Below are positions 22,957 through 33,450 of a DNA stretch of 64,000 nt, one piece after another (position 1 is the first letter of the stretch; every line of letters begins with the position of its first letter). The notes below the pieces were generated by a model, which did no database searches, was not told where the DNA came from, and saw only the letters and a list, made by a program, of their open reading frames with translations. The DNA is from Ceratothoa steindachneri (Eukaryota; Arthropoda; Malacostraca; Isopoda; Cymothoidae), in assembly GCA_963969495.1 (NCBI GenBank), contig OZ018330.1, positions 53,822,534 to 53,886,533 on the forward strand, read 5' to 3'. The translations under genes and the position numbers were made by a program.

Positions 22957-25900
22957 TATTATTTATTATTATTATTATTCTGGGAGCTACCAAAGCCTCC
23001 CTCCAGAGTGCAAAAAAAACTGCTAAATTGATTCCACACAAATAACAAAATGGTACTGAAAAGAGGCAAAGGCAACCATGAAGAAAGTGAAGGGCTAATA
23101 GTAAACCTAGATGAACAAGAAATATTAGAAGATGAGTAAAAGCTACTGTTTCAAAAATGCATTCACACAGGACATAAATGAAGAAATATCCATTGAGTTT
23201 ACAATCTCCTTGGGTAAAGCATTCCACGTTTTAATTAACGATGGTATAAAAAAACGTGCAAACTGTGTCGTACTAACATTCATAAAATTCATAGCCAAGT
23301 CATTAAGATTAAGAGCAAACCTTGTCACACGAACTGGATCAAAAGAATTAAGCAGAGCTGCGTGTAACGGATTCTGAATAGTATTAAATACCTGGTAAAG
23401 AAATGCTAAGGGCACCAACCAGGAGTTGATGATCCAAATTAAGGGACAGAGCTGGTGATATAAACTTAATTCAATTCAACAAGTTGAGATCGCATTTAGC
23501 AGCAGACATCCAAGCAGGAGCACAATACTCAAAATAAGGCAAAATGAAGGCATAAAAAGACTTAATAACTATAGAGTCACAAGCAAAAGTTCTGTAACAT
23601 CTACGAAGTAATCCAGTCTTCTGTTAAATTGAAAAGGACAAGAAACGAATGTGCTTCTCAAAAGTTAGATTCGAGTCAAGAATTACTCCAAGAAGACGTA
23701 AATCATCCACTTCTTCAAAAAGTTCACCTGATATGTACAAACTGGGATGAGCGGGATCCAGCGTACTGGATCTACTAATGGTAATAGAATGCGTCTTATC
23801 AATATTAAGCTTCATGCCCTAAAGTTGACACCAAGAGGTAATCTTGGCTAAATATCTATTTAGAGATGATGAGACTTCTCCTTTGTTACATGGAGACCGA
23901 ATTGAGGAGTACAAAGTTGTGTCATCAGCATAATATATCAGTTTATTTTCAAGGTTAATGCCCAAGTCAGGTGAAAATTATAAAAAATAAGGGACCAAGA
24001 ACGCTCACTTCTGGAACGCCTGAGACCACAGGCACAGAAGAAGAATACGTCCCATCAACAGAAACACACTGAGATCTATTTGTCAAAAAAATCTTAAAAA
24101 TATTAAGAAGGCTTCCACCAATACCATAAAGTTGCAGTTTATAAATTAGGGCCTTATGATTAACAATGTCGAAGGCTGAGCTGAAATCAATAGCTACAAC
24201 ACGCTACCCCCTTCCCACAGTCCAAAGAGGACTGAAGGTCATGGGTCAATGTTAAGTGTGTTTTGCAAGTTCCCAAACTCTTGCATAACCAAAATTGTGA
24301 ATCAAGTAAGAGTATCACACCGATTTTGTCACAATACAGGGTCAATCGTTTAGCAAGGAGCCTCTCAAAGATCTTAGATAAGATAGGTATGATTGAGATG
24401 GGACTGTATTCAGATGATAAGGTTGAAGCCGATGCTCCCTTTGGAATGGGAGTAATGTTGACCTTACGCCAACAAGAAGGAAAAGAACCGGTCTTCAGAG
24501 CAACCTAAAAAGAACAGCCAATTTAGGTGCCAAAATGGAAACGATCTTCTTGAAGAAGAGGGGAGAAAATCCATCTGGGTCCGTCCCATCATAAGTATCC
24601 AGATCAACAAGATACTTTTTTAAGCTCAGTTGATTTAAAGGCAACTGATTTTAACTTAGGAAAGGGGAAACAAGTCAAGGGAAACGACAACGCCTGATCT
24701 CTCTGTTTGTTTATATAGGTATTAAAAAGCAAATTAGCTTTATTTAAGGGCTCAAAAGACATGGGTCCATCAGGTTCACGTAGTGAAGGCATACTCGAAC
24801 CCACACCAAACAATGAAGACTTAAGGGATCCCTACCATTTGTGTGGCTGAGTATCTCCAGCAAGAACATCCTGTAAATGAGAATTATATGCAGCTTCAGC
24901 AGCATTATAAATTATCTGAGCCTCAGCTCTAATAGCAACATACTTATCCCAAAGCAACTGGCTTCAATTGTGTCTCCACAAGTGGTAAGCAGCCTGTTTG
25001 TCATCAAACGCACGCTTACAATCATCGTCAAACCAAGCTTTATCTTTGACACGGGATTTAATTATTTTGGATGGAACCCTTCTATGTAGAATATTAAGAA
25101 GACAAGTATTCAGAGCTAATAGTGGGTCATTAGATTTAAAAGTAGTATTCCATTGAATACGATCAACTTCCATGCATACATTGTCCCAATTGACTCTAGA
25201 TTTGAGATATACCTGAAGGCAAATGGTTATGACCGGAACAGTGAATTGAAGACAAATTTTGCAATGGATGGCATTATGATCAGAGGTACCTATGGGAGCG
25301 AGAACAGAAGTCTCGACAACTCCTGGTATGTTAGTCAAGACAATGTCAGGCAGCTCCTAGAATTGTGTATACGACCCTGAATCAGCTGTTCACAACCAGA
25401 CAAGTTAGAGAAATCCAGAGCTGCAAGACCATTTCGATTAGTTGGCGATACAAAACCCAACCAATCTTGATGATGAGCGTTTAAGTTACCAACAAAAATT
25501 AAGGATGCCTTTACATCAACAGACTGTATTTAGGCCATGGCAGTAAGCAGGAAGTCATACAACTCGTTGTTGGCATCAGGGTTTCTATAAAGTCCAAATA
25601 TGCAATGGTTATGATATTTGCTGGAAACTTTTACAAGTTGTATATCATGGCAGTGACAGCAAAATCTGGTTAAGTGTTGTGCACTATAACCAGATCTAAT
25701 GTAAACACACATACACGGTCTCGAGCAAAAGAGCCCATTCCTATAAGGGCAGGCATATTAAAATTTGGTATAAGCAGCTCTGAAGTAGTTCTATGGTTGG
25801 AAACCAGAGTTTCAGAAGGGAAAATTATGTCATGATTGGTAGCAGCCATCGTAAGATCTTTGAGATTCTTATGAAGTCCATGGATATTTGAATTAGTATA

Positions 25901-26330
25901 CGGCAACTTTTAGCAAGTTGCCTCTGTGGACCAGGATTCAACTAAACAGCACCAGCCAATAGGATGAGTAAAAGTAAAATTAAGGTTTAATGAAAAGAAT
26001 TAATTCCTATTAAGAAGGTAAATGAGATGGAAATAAAAGGTCCACTCAGATGGAGCCATCACATCTGAGCAAGGCAAACAAATAACCCTTAAGGACACCA
26101 TATCCAAAGGGAAACAGTAGCAGCGGTTTTTCAACGAAGAAAAAAAAGAGAAGCAAAGAGAAGGACAACCTCCTTTAAAATCCACCAGACGATCTAGTCT
26201 TCTCCACCAGCCTGCTAAAAACACCTTGAAGAAAAAACAGGAGATTGAAAGACAGAAGAGGAAAGAGAAGTAAAGAATGGTGTACAGCACCATAACAGCA
26301 GTGATGGATGAGGGCAAAAAGCTATAGCCT
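22957..26330 (-). pseudogene. Jockey/CR1-type LINE inserted into Tc1 copy 2 (broken)
   Basis: On the minus strand: endonuclease-like NIHGLHKNLKDLTMAATNHD and IIFPSETLVSNHRTTSELL (25,890-25,790), APIGTSDHNAIHCKICLQ (about 25,305, the SDH motif of AP endonucleases), KDKAWFDDDCKRAFDDKQAA (25,048), then reverse transcriptase with KLIYYADDTTLYSS (YADD at 23,921-23,932) and MKLNIDKTHSITISRS (23,815). The C-terminus has FARFFIPSLIKTWNALPKEI near 23,230. The 3' end is a TTA/ATT run at 22,957-22,980, a microsatellite-like tail typical of CR1/jockey relatives. No ORF1 was recognised. Stops occur throughout. The region 25,930-26,330 is probably its 5' part. Confidence 0.86.
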
Positions 26331-26371
26331 TGCCAGATGGCTGTTAGCTATCATTTATCTCATCCGCCCTT

Positions 26372-26725
26372 GACAAATAAAGCTAAACACACTAAATTAG
26401 AGACTAAGTCAAAAATAAGCATGCTTAAATTTGATAAAGGGAAGACAAACATCCCCTTAATTTAACTAAATAAAGCTAAAGACAGTAAATTGAAGTCTAA
26501 ATTAAAAATAAACATCCTTAAATTTGATAAACACAAGACAAACATTGTATTAATTTAACTAAATAAAGCTAAACACACTAAATTGGGGACTAAATAAAAA
26601 TAAGCATCCTTTTAAATTAGATAAAGGAAGATAAACCTTCCTTTAATTTACTAAATAAAGCTAAACACACTAAATTAGGGACTAAATTAAAAATAAGCAT
26701 CCTTAAATTTGATAAAGGGAAGAGA
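26372..26725. repeat. 93-bp tandem repeat, about 3.8 copies
   Basis: AATAAAGCTAAACACACTAA recurs with starts spaced 93, 93 and 92 bases (AGCT at 26,381, 26,474, 26,567 and 26,659). Each unit also contains ATAAGCATCCTTAAATTTGA. It lies just upstream of the minus-strand LINE, where some LINEs carry tandem promoter monomers. That role is an inference. Confidence 0.93.
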
Positions 26726-27388
26726 AGACATAATGTAAGAGAAGATTTGAACTAATAATTAAAAACATAATTATTAATATACACTGGTCTTAATCCACAA
26801 ATAATTATTAGTGAATAATGCAATGTAATTTAGCACAATAAACAGGAAAAAAAATAGCTAGAAACCACTAATCCTCACAGAATTCAAACACAAAATGTTT
26901 GCTTGGTGATAAAAGACCTATTATTTTTTTGGTTTTGAGTCACGTATGTAAGCACCTAAATTTTAATGGTGTGCAGTTTAGAAACTTAACAGATCAAATA
27001 AGCTAAAAAATAAAAGAAAATGAATGAAAATCACTGGAAAATGTATTGTAGAGTAATGAATCGAAATTTGAAATAATGCGAATTGTTGAGATACTTATCC
27101 AACAGTTTTAGTAATTTGGGAGGTTTGTATTTCGATGGATTTTTTTTACGCGTTTCATCAGGTTTGTCCAAGTTCAAGCAAATTTTTTTTTTTGGGGGGG
27201 GAGCTTTTTAAGCAAGGATTCCGGGGTAACGGATTGCTTACGTAGTCATTTGTAAAAGATTCTGGGAAGCAGAGAAATGGGGTTGGCTCTGAATGTAGAA
27301 GTTGAATGTTGGACAGAAATTCAGAAAGCTTCTCCAGAGGGCGGGTCGTCATGAAACCACATCTTAGACATACAATTTCGGTATGCAA
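26726..27388. other. No gene recognised; probable 5' part of inserted block
   Basis: AT-rich sequence with runs of T and G (27,183-27,200). A minus-strand frame at 27,388-27,158 has no recognisable domain. The segment lies between the LINE 5' repeats and the resumed Tc1 copy 2, so it belongs to the inserted block or to another insertion. Confidence 0.5.
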
Positions 27389-27785
27389 ACAAAAAAAAGA
27401 GTACTTTAAGCTCTACAGAGATCTTTTTGTACCCAAAGCGACTCTTAGGAAGGGCTACAAGGTGTTCACGAAGATCTTGACTGATTTCTTTATTTTTTCC
27501 CATGACGGAGATGTTGACGGTCAGACAATCTTGTAAGGAATACGATTTTAATATACATAAGTTTAATAATGTTTGTTTGTTCATAATTTGATTTTAAATT
27601 ATTTTTTTTTTAATCTTTATCGTTCAATGAAATTGCATTAATTTTGCCTTATATTCCCTTTTGCGAAATTCCTCCCAGGTGAAAATAATTCTATATGTCC
27701 TTGTTTTCAAAGATTTTCTAAGATTTTCTTATAAGCTTACTTACCATAACAATTTAATCATATCCTCCTGTATTTTTTTATTGTT
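27389..27785 (-). pseudogene. Tc1-like transposon relic, copy 2, 5' half and terminus
   Basis: A minus-strand ATG at 27,510 opens MGKNKEISQDLREHLVALPK then GYKKISVELKV, the N-terminal helix-turn-helix of a Tc1-type transposase. It is cut off near 27,395 where copy 1 continues with the VGTIIRNW-type segment. The missing part resumes at 22,956, so both halves fit one element split by the LINE. Outside the gene, 27,545-27,785 is the leader and terminus; its reverse complement has CAAGGACATATAG, comparable to AAGGACAATAG at the other end. The same region is mirrored at 28,868-29,105. Confidence 0.75.
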
Positions 27786-27794
27786 TTATTGTTT

Positions 27795-27885
27795 TATGAC
27801 CTTAGAGTCTGAAGATGGGCGATACACCCGAAATGTTGTTTCCCAATAACAAATAAATCACAAGATAAAACTGGTCGCCAGCAAC

Positions 27886-27968
<83 letters not shown>
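27795..27968 (+). mobile_element. Penelope-like tail motif and (TA)n tract
   Basis: TCTGAAGATGGGCGATACAC then CCGAAATG (27,807-27,835) matches the GAAGATG...CGAAA tail motif of other Penelope-like pieces here. It is followed by an 80-bp (TA)n tract (27,889-27,968). No coding sequence is left, so the assignment rests on the motif and its position. Confidence 0.5.
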
Positions 27969-27969
<1 letters not shown>

Positions 27970-27990
27970 TTTATAGGGAGGCCTTGTTGT

Positions 27991-28759
27991 ATATATGAAT
28001 TGTTTACTTACAGCAGAAGATGCATTTTATAGCTTCTTTATAACCTTTTTAAAATTTTCATATTTAAATATTTCTTAAGAGGGAAGGGATTGTAACAGAT
28101 CATTTTAACTTATTATTATTATTTATTACAAGGTACATAGATATAAAATCAAGTATTATTTCTAAAAGAAAGGTGTTAATTTTGCCGTTTTTTCTTATTA
28201 ATTTTAAACAACCATATGTACTGTCAGAAATATTTAAAAATGAAATCACGTCTGAAGAGCACCTACTCTTTGACGAAAATATCTACAAGAAGTTTTCGTT
28301 TTTTATCAACATTCATTCCATGTGGGTAGCTATATGCACCGCAACTTTTGATACATAGACGTGACATCAGTACTATTTCTCAAAGAATGGTGTAGATTTT
28401 GTCTTTTTTTCTATTATTTTTTCTAAAATATTTGCCTTCAAAAATATTTTCATTTTAAATTCAAAATTTTAAACTCAAATTTATTTTTGTATTTTAATAT
28501 TATAAAATAGATTCAAAGTTACTTCTCTAAAGTTGTAAAATATCTGCAACTATTTTGTATTTATTATTTCAATTTATTTATATTTACCAATATAGCCCCA
28601 GACGATGACAATTAAAGTAGAAAGGTAGCTCGGGGCCTATAATAAATAAGTTAAAATGATCTGCTAAAATCCCTTTTTCCTTAAGAAATATTCACATATG
28701 AAAATGATTAAAAAGTTATCAAGAAGCTATAAAATGCATCTTCTGCTGTAAGAAAACAA

Positions 28760-28768
<9 letters not shown>
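27991..28768. mobile_element. Foldback/MITE-like element with about 125-bp inverted repeats
   Basis: The left arm 27,991-28,115 (ATGAATTGTTTACTTACAGC near its start) is repeated inverted at 28,643-28,768 with scattered mismatches. The 530-bp centre is non-coding and has an internal direct repeat of about 75 bases (28,133-28,207 and 28,350-28,425). Each arm ends in TA-rich sequence next to a (TA)n tract. This suits a TA-targeting Tc1/mariner-type MITE inserted into a microsatellite, or the inner part of a larger inverted duplication. Confidence 0.82.

Positions 28769-28838
<70 letters not shown>
28762..28838. repeat. (TA)n microsatellite
   Basis: About 77 bases of TA at the right edge of the foldback element, mirroring 27,889-27,968 at the left edge. 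The two may be halves of one tract split by insertion. Confidence 0.96.
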
Positions 28839-28845
<7 letters not shown>

Positions 28846-28867
28846 GGTAAAGACACAGAGGCCGCTC

Positions 28868-29105
28868 AGGTACATGTGATTATATTGTTATCATCAGTAA
28901 GCTTATTGGAAAATCACAAAATCTTTGAAAACAAGGAAATATTGAAATATTTTCACAGGGGAGGAGGAGGAGGGCAAAAAAGTAATAAAGGCCTAAATTA
29001 ATGCAATTAAAACAGTAATCATATCTAAAATAAATTAGGAGATTAAAAATTTAAAAGCAAAAAAATTATGAACAAACAAACATTATTAAAATGACAGATA
29101 TTAAG
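28868..29105 (+). mobile_element. Inverted second copy of the Tc1 terminal region
   Basis: This segment is the reverse complement, with indels, of 27,545-27,785; AAATCTTTGAAAACAAGGA and TTATGAACAAACAAACATTA are the clearest shared blocks. It carries no transposase frame on its right. It is either the end of another Tc1-type element or the outer arm of a large inverted repeat. Confidence 0.75.
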
Positions 29106-29329
29106 ATCTTATTTAGATAAAATAAATTAAAAAAATATGAAAAAGTAAAAGATCCTAAAAGTAAAAATGACGATCTATATTACAAAAAAAGTTTAAAAAT
29201 TCAACTAAAGACTAAAACAAACTTAAACGATAATATTCAAAAAAATCAAGTTAAGACCATCTAGATAAACGAAAAAAATAATAGAGAATTGTATTGTTTT
29301 ACAACTTGGGGAAAACTTAACCAACTAAT

Positions 29330-30420
29330 TAATGTATCTGTGATGTAAGTTCTAGATTTTTAAATTGAACATGCATCATAACTATGTCACCAGATTTATC
29401 TTTTTTTGCCTAGTCAGTAGCTCCTCTTCCATCACTTTTTAGCTCCTGTTCAGACTTTAGTGGAGCTTTAACATACCGATTTTTTTAATACTACCAGCAC
29501 TGTGTAGTGATCGTTCTCGTAGTTTCTGAATGGGTTGTAGTGTAGTGAAATAGTAATCAAATTATATTTTAAAGTTATTGTCCCAAGGTACAAAATTGTT
29601 AGTTGAAGAATACCGGCACCTGAAAGTACTACATTTTCTTTTTGTCACTTGGCATAGGAGTAGATTTGCCCTGAAGCTTAAACCAAACCTGAAATCACAC
29701 ATAATATAAAAACTTTAATACCCCATGTATTAGGTTTGTTTTTTATATAGTTTTATAGATACTTGTCATTTAAAATAAATCATCATTCATCATTTCACTG
29801 TACACTATCAAGGATTAGAGTTAATTTCCAAAGTTTATCATCCATCTTATGATCATCAAAATTGTTTACAAAATGCAGATTTGACCTCAGTTTATAAAAC
29901 CTATTTTAAGTCATACCATCAGCAATGAAAGGAATCCTAGGAGTAGACTACCAATACATTTCAACTCTCGGAAAACCCAAATTGCCCATATGATTATGAA
30001 TCCCAAAGAATGTTTGTATTTCCTTGATTGTGACATTTACACAGTTGCCTGTTGACTGCATCGAGTACATGTTTGTTTGTTTTATTTCTTCTAATAAACT
30101 GTTTGGGAAATAACGTTGGAAATACTTGAAAGGGGTCCAGTCATCAGTGTCTGTCAGTGATGGTACATAGGTCCATGTCGTAGTTGGTTGATTGAAACAT
30201 CTTTCCCACTGACATGTACATTTCTTTTTAGCGCCAGTCCGTCTTTCTAAGACCTCTTCTTCTGTGCTTGTATCTTCTTGGTCCTCTTGATCTGAAGCGC
30301 ACATAAGCTCATACATTTCAGGGTCAGAAGATACGTTTAAAAGTTGCTCAATTTCTGAATTATTGGGTTCTTATTGAGATAAAATATCTTTGCATTCTAG
30401 ATTTCTTCTTTTGCGAACTC
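29330..30420 (-). pseudogene. piggyBac-type transposase relic (PGBD-like)
   Basis: From about 30,420 downward the minus strand encodes an acidic N-terminus (EIEQLLNVSSDPEMYELM, DQEDQEDTSTEEE) and a piggyBac transposase domain: DDWTPFKYFQRYFPNSLLEE, VTIKEIQTFFGIHNHMGNLG and FPRVEMYW, then after a stop STPRIPFIADGMT, NRFYKLRSNLHFVNNFDDHK and DKLWKLTLILDSVQ. After a gap comes LKSEQELKSDGRGATD and KSGDIVMMHVQFKNLELTSQ, matching the later GRG...W-D-N-K region, with Trp and Asp replaced. The catalytic Asp blocks are largely lost between 29,400 and 29,800. Five or more stops. piggyBac enzymes cut and paste at TTAA; no terminal repeats or TTAA pair were assigned. Confidence 0.85.
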
Positions 30421-31077
30421 AAGTAATGGATCGTGTAAAGGAAAAGTGAAGAAAGGAAATTAAATTTCATAATTCCTGAAAGCCGGCAATTAGTAGCAAA
30501 ATGCAAAACTTTAGAAAAATCCCTTTGAAAGTCTCTCATTACAAACAAACATCTGAACGTAAACACACACACACACATGCAGGCAGATCATATTCATCAG
30601 CTTCAATATTTGTCATAGTTGAAATAATAGGCTTACTATAAAATATTTTTTCAGCTGTTTCTATAAATATAGCGCATATAATTTTTCAAATAAAATTATA
30701 ATAACTAAAGAAACAACCATTGACCTATGAAGGGCACAAATGTGTTCACAAACTTGCATAATGTCATCAAAGCAAATACATTCTGCTATTTTTTCATTCA
30801 TATATAGATATCCTCGCATCAACAATTGCATAATAAAAATTCATAAGTATTATTGCATAATTCCTATTGCCTAAGTGGAATACAATAGAATAGAAAGCAA
30901 GTAACTCACCATCAATTTATATGATTTTCTGGATGCCAAATTGACGAAACAACAACGTACCTTAGAATCAGAGTTGTAACAACTCGATATCAAGATATCC
31001 TCAGATGTTGATGAAATTTTGCCTAGATTGACTAAAATTTCCTTAATTTTTTTTCATAATTTCCTTGACAATTCCCT

Positions 31078-31079
<2 letters not shown>
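30421..31079. other. No gene recognised
   Basis: AT-rich with a short (CA)n run near 30,561-30,576. The open frames have no domain. It may include the 5' leader of the piggyBac relic. Confidence 0.5.

Positions 31080-31165
<86 letters not shown>
31080..31165. repeat. (TA)n microsatellite at Penelope-like 3' end
   Basis: About 86 bases of TA, directly abutting the minus-strand Penelope-like element, whose end reads (minus strand) CACTTTGTGAGTTTTTTCA, the same flank as at 2,955-2,990. Confidence 0.95.
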
Positions 31166-32481
31166 TCGAATATATATTGAAAAAACTCACAAAGTGACAC
31201 GTGAGGAAAGCAATAATATGAAAATTAACCCACAGGAATATGAAAAGCTATACTTGCCTGTTCATTTTCAAGGAATAGCATGAAAATGGAGAAGACAACC
31301 TTATATAAGGAGCAAAAATACGAAGGGAACGCCCATCACATAGTCCAAACCAATGAAAAAACACAAAAACAAGACAGAAAAATACCAATAAAAAGAACAA
31401 TAGGCAACTAATAACAGACATACGCATCCCTAAAACGATATACACACAACAACGCCGTGTATATGAATGGAAATGGTAGGTGAAAAAACAAAAACATTTT
31501 AAAGGATTATCATTAGAACGAAAACATTTAGGGCTAAAAGTTAATCCACGATCAAAGCAGAGACACGTGGTTGGGGAGGCAATGCGAATGATATTACACT
31601 AATAAAGAGTCACAACAGGCTACTTTATGAAGTTATTTCATTTTGTACAAGCTTTTTCTAAAACAGGATCGAGTTTAAATAAGCCAGGGGAGATATTTAT
31701 ATTAGGCAAGATGCCAATTAATGAACACTCGACAATATTTCTTTTTGTGAAATCAGGAATTTTGCAGACTTCCAGTCAATGGGGTGGTTATTTTCGGATA
31801 AATGTAAAAATAAAGCACTGTTTAGTTCATCTCTTCTAATATTATACTTATGTTGGTAAATTCTAGTAGATAAAAATTTACCAGTTTGCCCGAAGTAAGG
31901 TAAATTGCAAATAGAACATTCTATAGAATATACTCCACCTTTTTTTCTTGTATTATTGTAGACTAACATTTTATATAGAGTGGATTCATATCTAAAATTT
32001 ACAGAGATACTAAGTTGCTTAATAATATGGGTGAGGCAAAAAAATTGTTCAAAGTATGGCAAGATAAGACAATTTTTGGAATTGAAAACCGGTGGGTTAT
32101 CAGTTCTATAAAAAGTTCTCTTAGCGAAGTTTAATAAAGTATGCAAAAATTGACGAGGGTAACAAAGTTCTTTACCTATTTCAAAGATATTGCACAATTC
32201 CTTATCCAAAAATTCTGGACTAACAAGGCATAATGCACGCAGAAACATAGAAGTGAATACAGATCTTTTAATTTTAACACTGTGATAAGAATAAAAGTGA
32301 ATATATGAACTGGAGTTGGACGGTACCATACAATAGGAAAATCGACGATTTGGGGCAAGAATAACGTCTTAAAGAACTCTATATATAAATTAGAGAGGGT
32401 GGGAGAGAGACAACCTCCCATCGGAAGAAAAAATATTTGAAGGTAAAATTTGTCATTGAATGAAAATTTACAATTTTTAGC
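31166..32481 (-). pseudogene. Penelope-like element: reverse transcriptase and GIY-YIG endonuclease
   Basis: The best-preserved Penelope-like copy. The minus strand starts near 32,481 with NCKFSFN, then GGCLSPTLSNLYIEFFKTLF (about 32,416), a reverse-transcriptase block in which the usual G-x-P-M-G-S is altered. A frameshift near 32,329 is followed by a 203-codon frame to 31,718: SISVNFRYESTLYKMLV, GVYSIECSICNLPYFGQTGK, RIYQHKYNIRRDELNSALFL and HLSENNHPIDW, a GIY-YIG endonuclease with the YFGQTG block and conserved Arg and His. From 31,717 to 31,166 is a poorly coding tail up to the (TA)n tract. Penelope-like elements move by target-primed reverse transcription. The polymerase half is truncated and shifted, so this copy is inactive. 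Confidence 0.9.
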
Positions 32482-32533
32482 ACAAACTTTGAGCTAAAAA
32501 TTGTAAATTTTCATTCAATGATAAATTTTACCT
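32441..32533. repeat. Near-perfect 41-bp inverted repeat at head-to-head junction
   Basis: The arms 32,441-32,481 and 32,493-32,533 match at 40 of 41 positions around an 11-bp spacer. The arm codes for the Penelope-type CKFSFN reverse-transcriptase block, so two pieces of the same gene point away from each other from this point. The DNA could form a strong hairpin. Confidence 0.95.
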
Positions 32534-32814
32534 TACTAATCCTTACTAATCAAAGAAATTCCAACTTTCAATTTGTCAGAAGGCCAGCATAAATGTAGCC
32601 CCTATATATCAAACCTCATTCTAAAGGATATTGTTAATCACCTAAAGCTAACCCCTCCAGATTAAAGTCAGTTGCCTGTTATTGTATATTCCAATATTTC
32701 AGTTTTCTTTGTCGATTTCTCTTAGTTAACGGCTGCAGATGATATGGTAAACTACATATCGAAACTAGTCCCGTTTTAATAATAAAATTTATGCTCCAAT
32801 AATAGTGGTTTTCT

Positions 32815-32815
<1 letters not shown>
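32493..32815 (+). pseudogene. Internally deleted Penelope-like piece, opposite orientation
   Basis: Starting at the inverted repeat, the plus strand encodes the CKFSFN reverse-transcriptase block, then joins by 32,545 to the C-terminal end (TNQRNSNFQFVRRP, comparable to the SALIKEISNFN end at 3,470). The endonuclease core is deleted. The tail motif GCAGATGATATGG...CATATCGAAACTAG follows at 32,733-32,770 and then a (TA)n tract. Confidence 0.65.

Positions 32816-32887
<72 letters not shown>
32816..32887. repeat. (TA)n microsatellite between opposed Penelope-like pieces
   Basis: About 72 bases of TA. The left neighbour is the tail of a plus-strand Penelope-like piece and the right neighbour is sequence from a minus-strand piece. 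Confidence 0.96.
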
Positions 32888-32893
<6 letters not shown>

Positions 32894-33450
32894 TGTGTTA
32901 AAGACCAGATTGTATTTAAATTTTATCAATTTTATTTTGGAACGTTCCAACTGGCGAATGCAGTTTTTTTTGTATCTGGTTGGATATTAAAGATTAGTTG
33001 AGGAACATCCATTTTAATTTTTACAACTAATTTTAGTTTTGGCCGTGAGCTTTCGCCTTTCTTAAGGCATCTTCAGACGAAAGTCTTCCTTATTTTTTAG
33101 GCTGCGTTGATTTTGTATTACCTTTGGTTTTGCCTCCTTTACCGGTGAGGTAGCTCATTGCTGGTCGTGAGCAGCGAAGAATGAAATTAATTTTCGTTTT
33201 TTGGTATTTTTATAGGTCAAAGTCGGAGTACCTTGTTCCTTTAGCAGAAAAGGGGAAGTACTCGCTCGGAATTAGTGCGTTGGGTGTTAAGTTTGGGGCC
33301 CACCTCTTTAATAAGAAGAGCCTCCAGAGTCTTTAGGCGGCGAAGGTCAGGGTTTCTTCTGAGTATGGTAGTGTTTTCGACCAGAGTTGCTCTTGTAATA
33401 TGTGCGTATGCTTTTCTTTGTAATGTGATTTTTATCACAAAGTGGTCAGA
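32888..33450 (-). pseudogene. Penelope-like C-terminus and tail
   Basis: The minus-strand frame 33,438-33,241 ends in RRLKTLEALLIKEVGPKLNT then QRTNSERVLPLF, the typical C-terminal EALxIKExxPxLNTQ signature of Penelope-like proteins. The tail follows at lower coordinates with TCTGAAGATGCCTTAAGAAA then GGCGAAAGC (33,086-33,045, minus strand), then KLIKFKYNLVFNTTYI-like coding sequence reaching the (TA)n tract. This copy links the GAAGATG...CGAAA motif directly to a Penelope endonuclease end. Confidence 0.78.
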
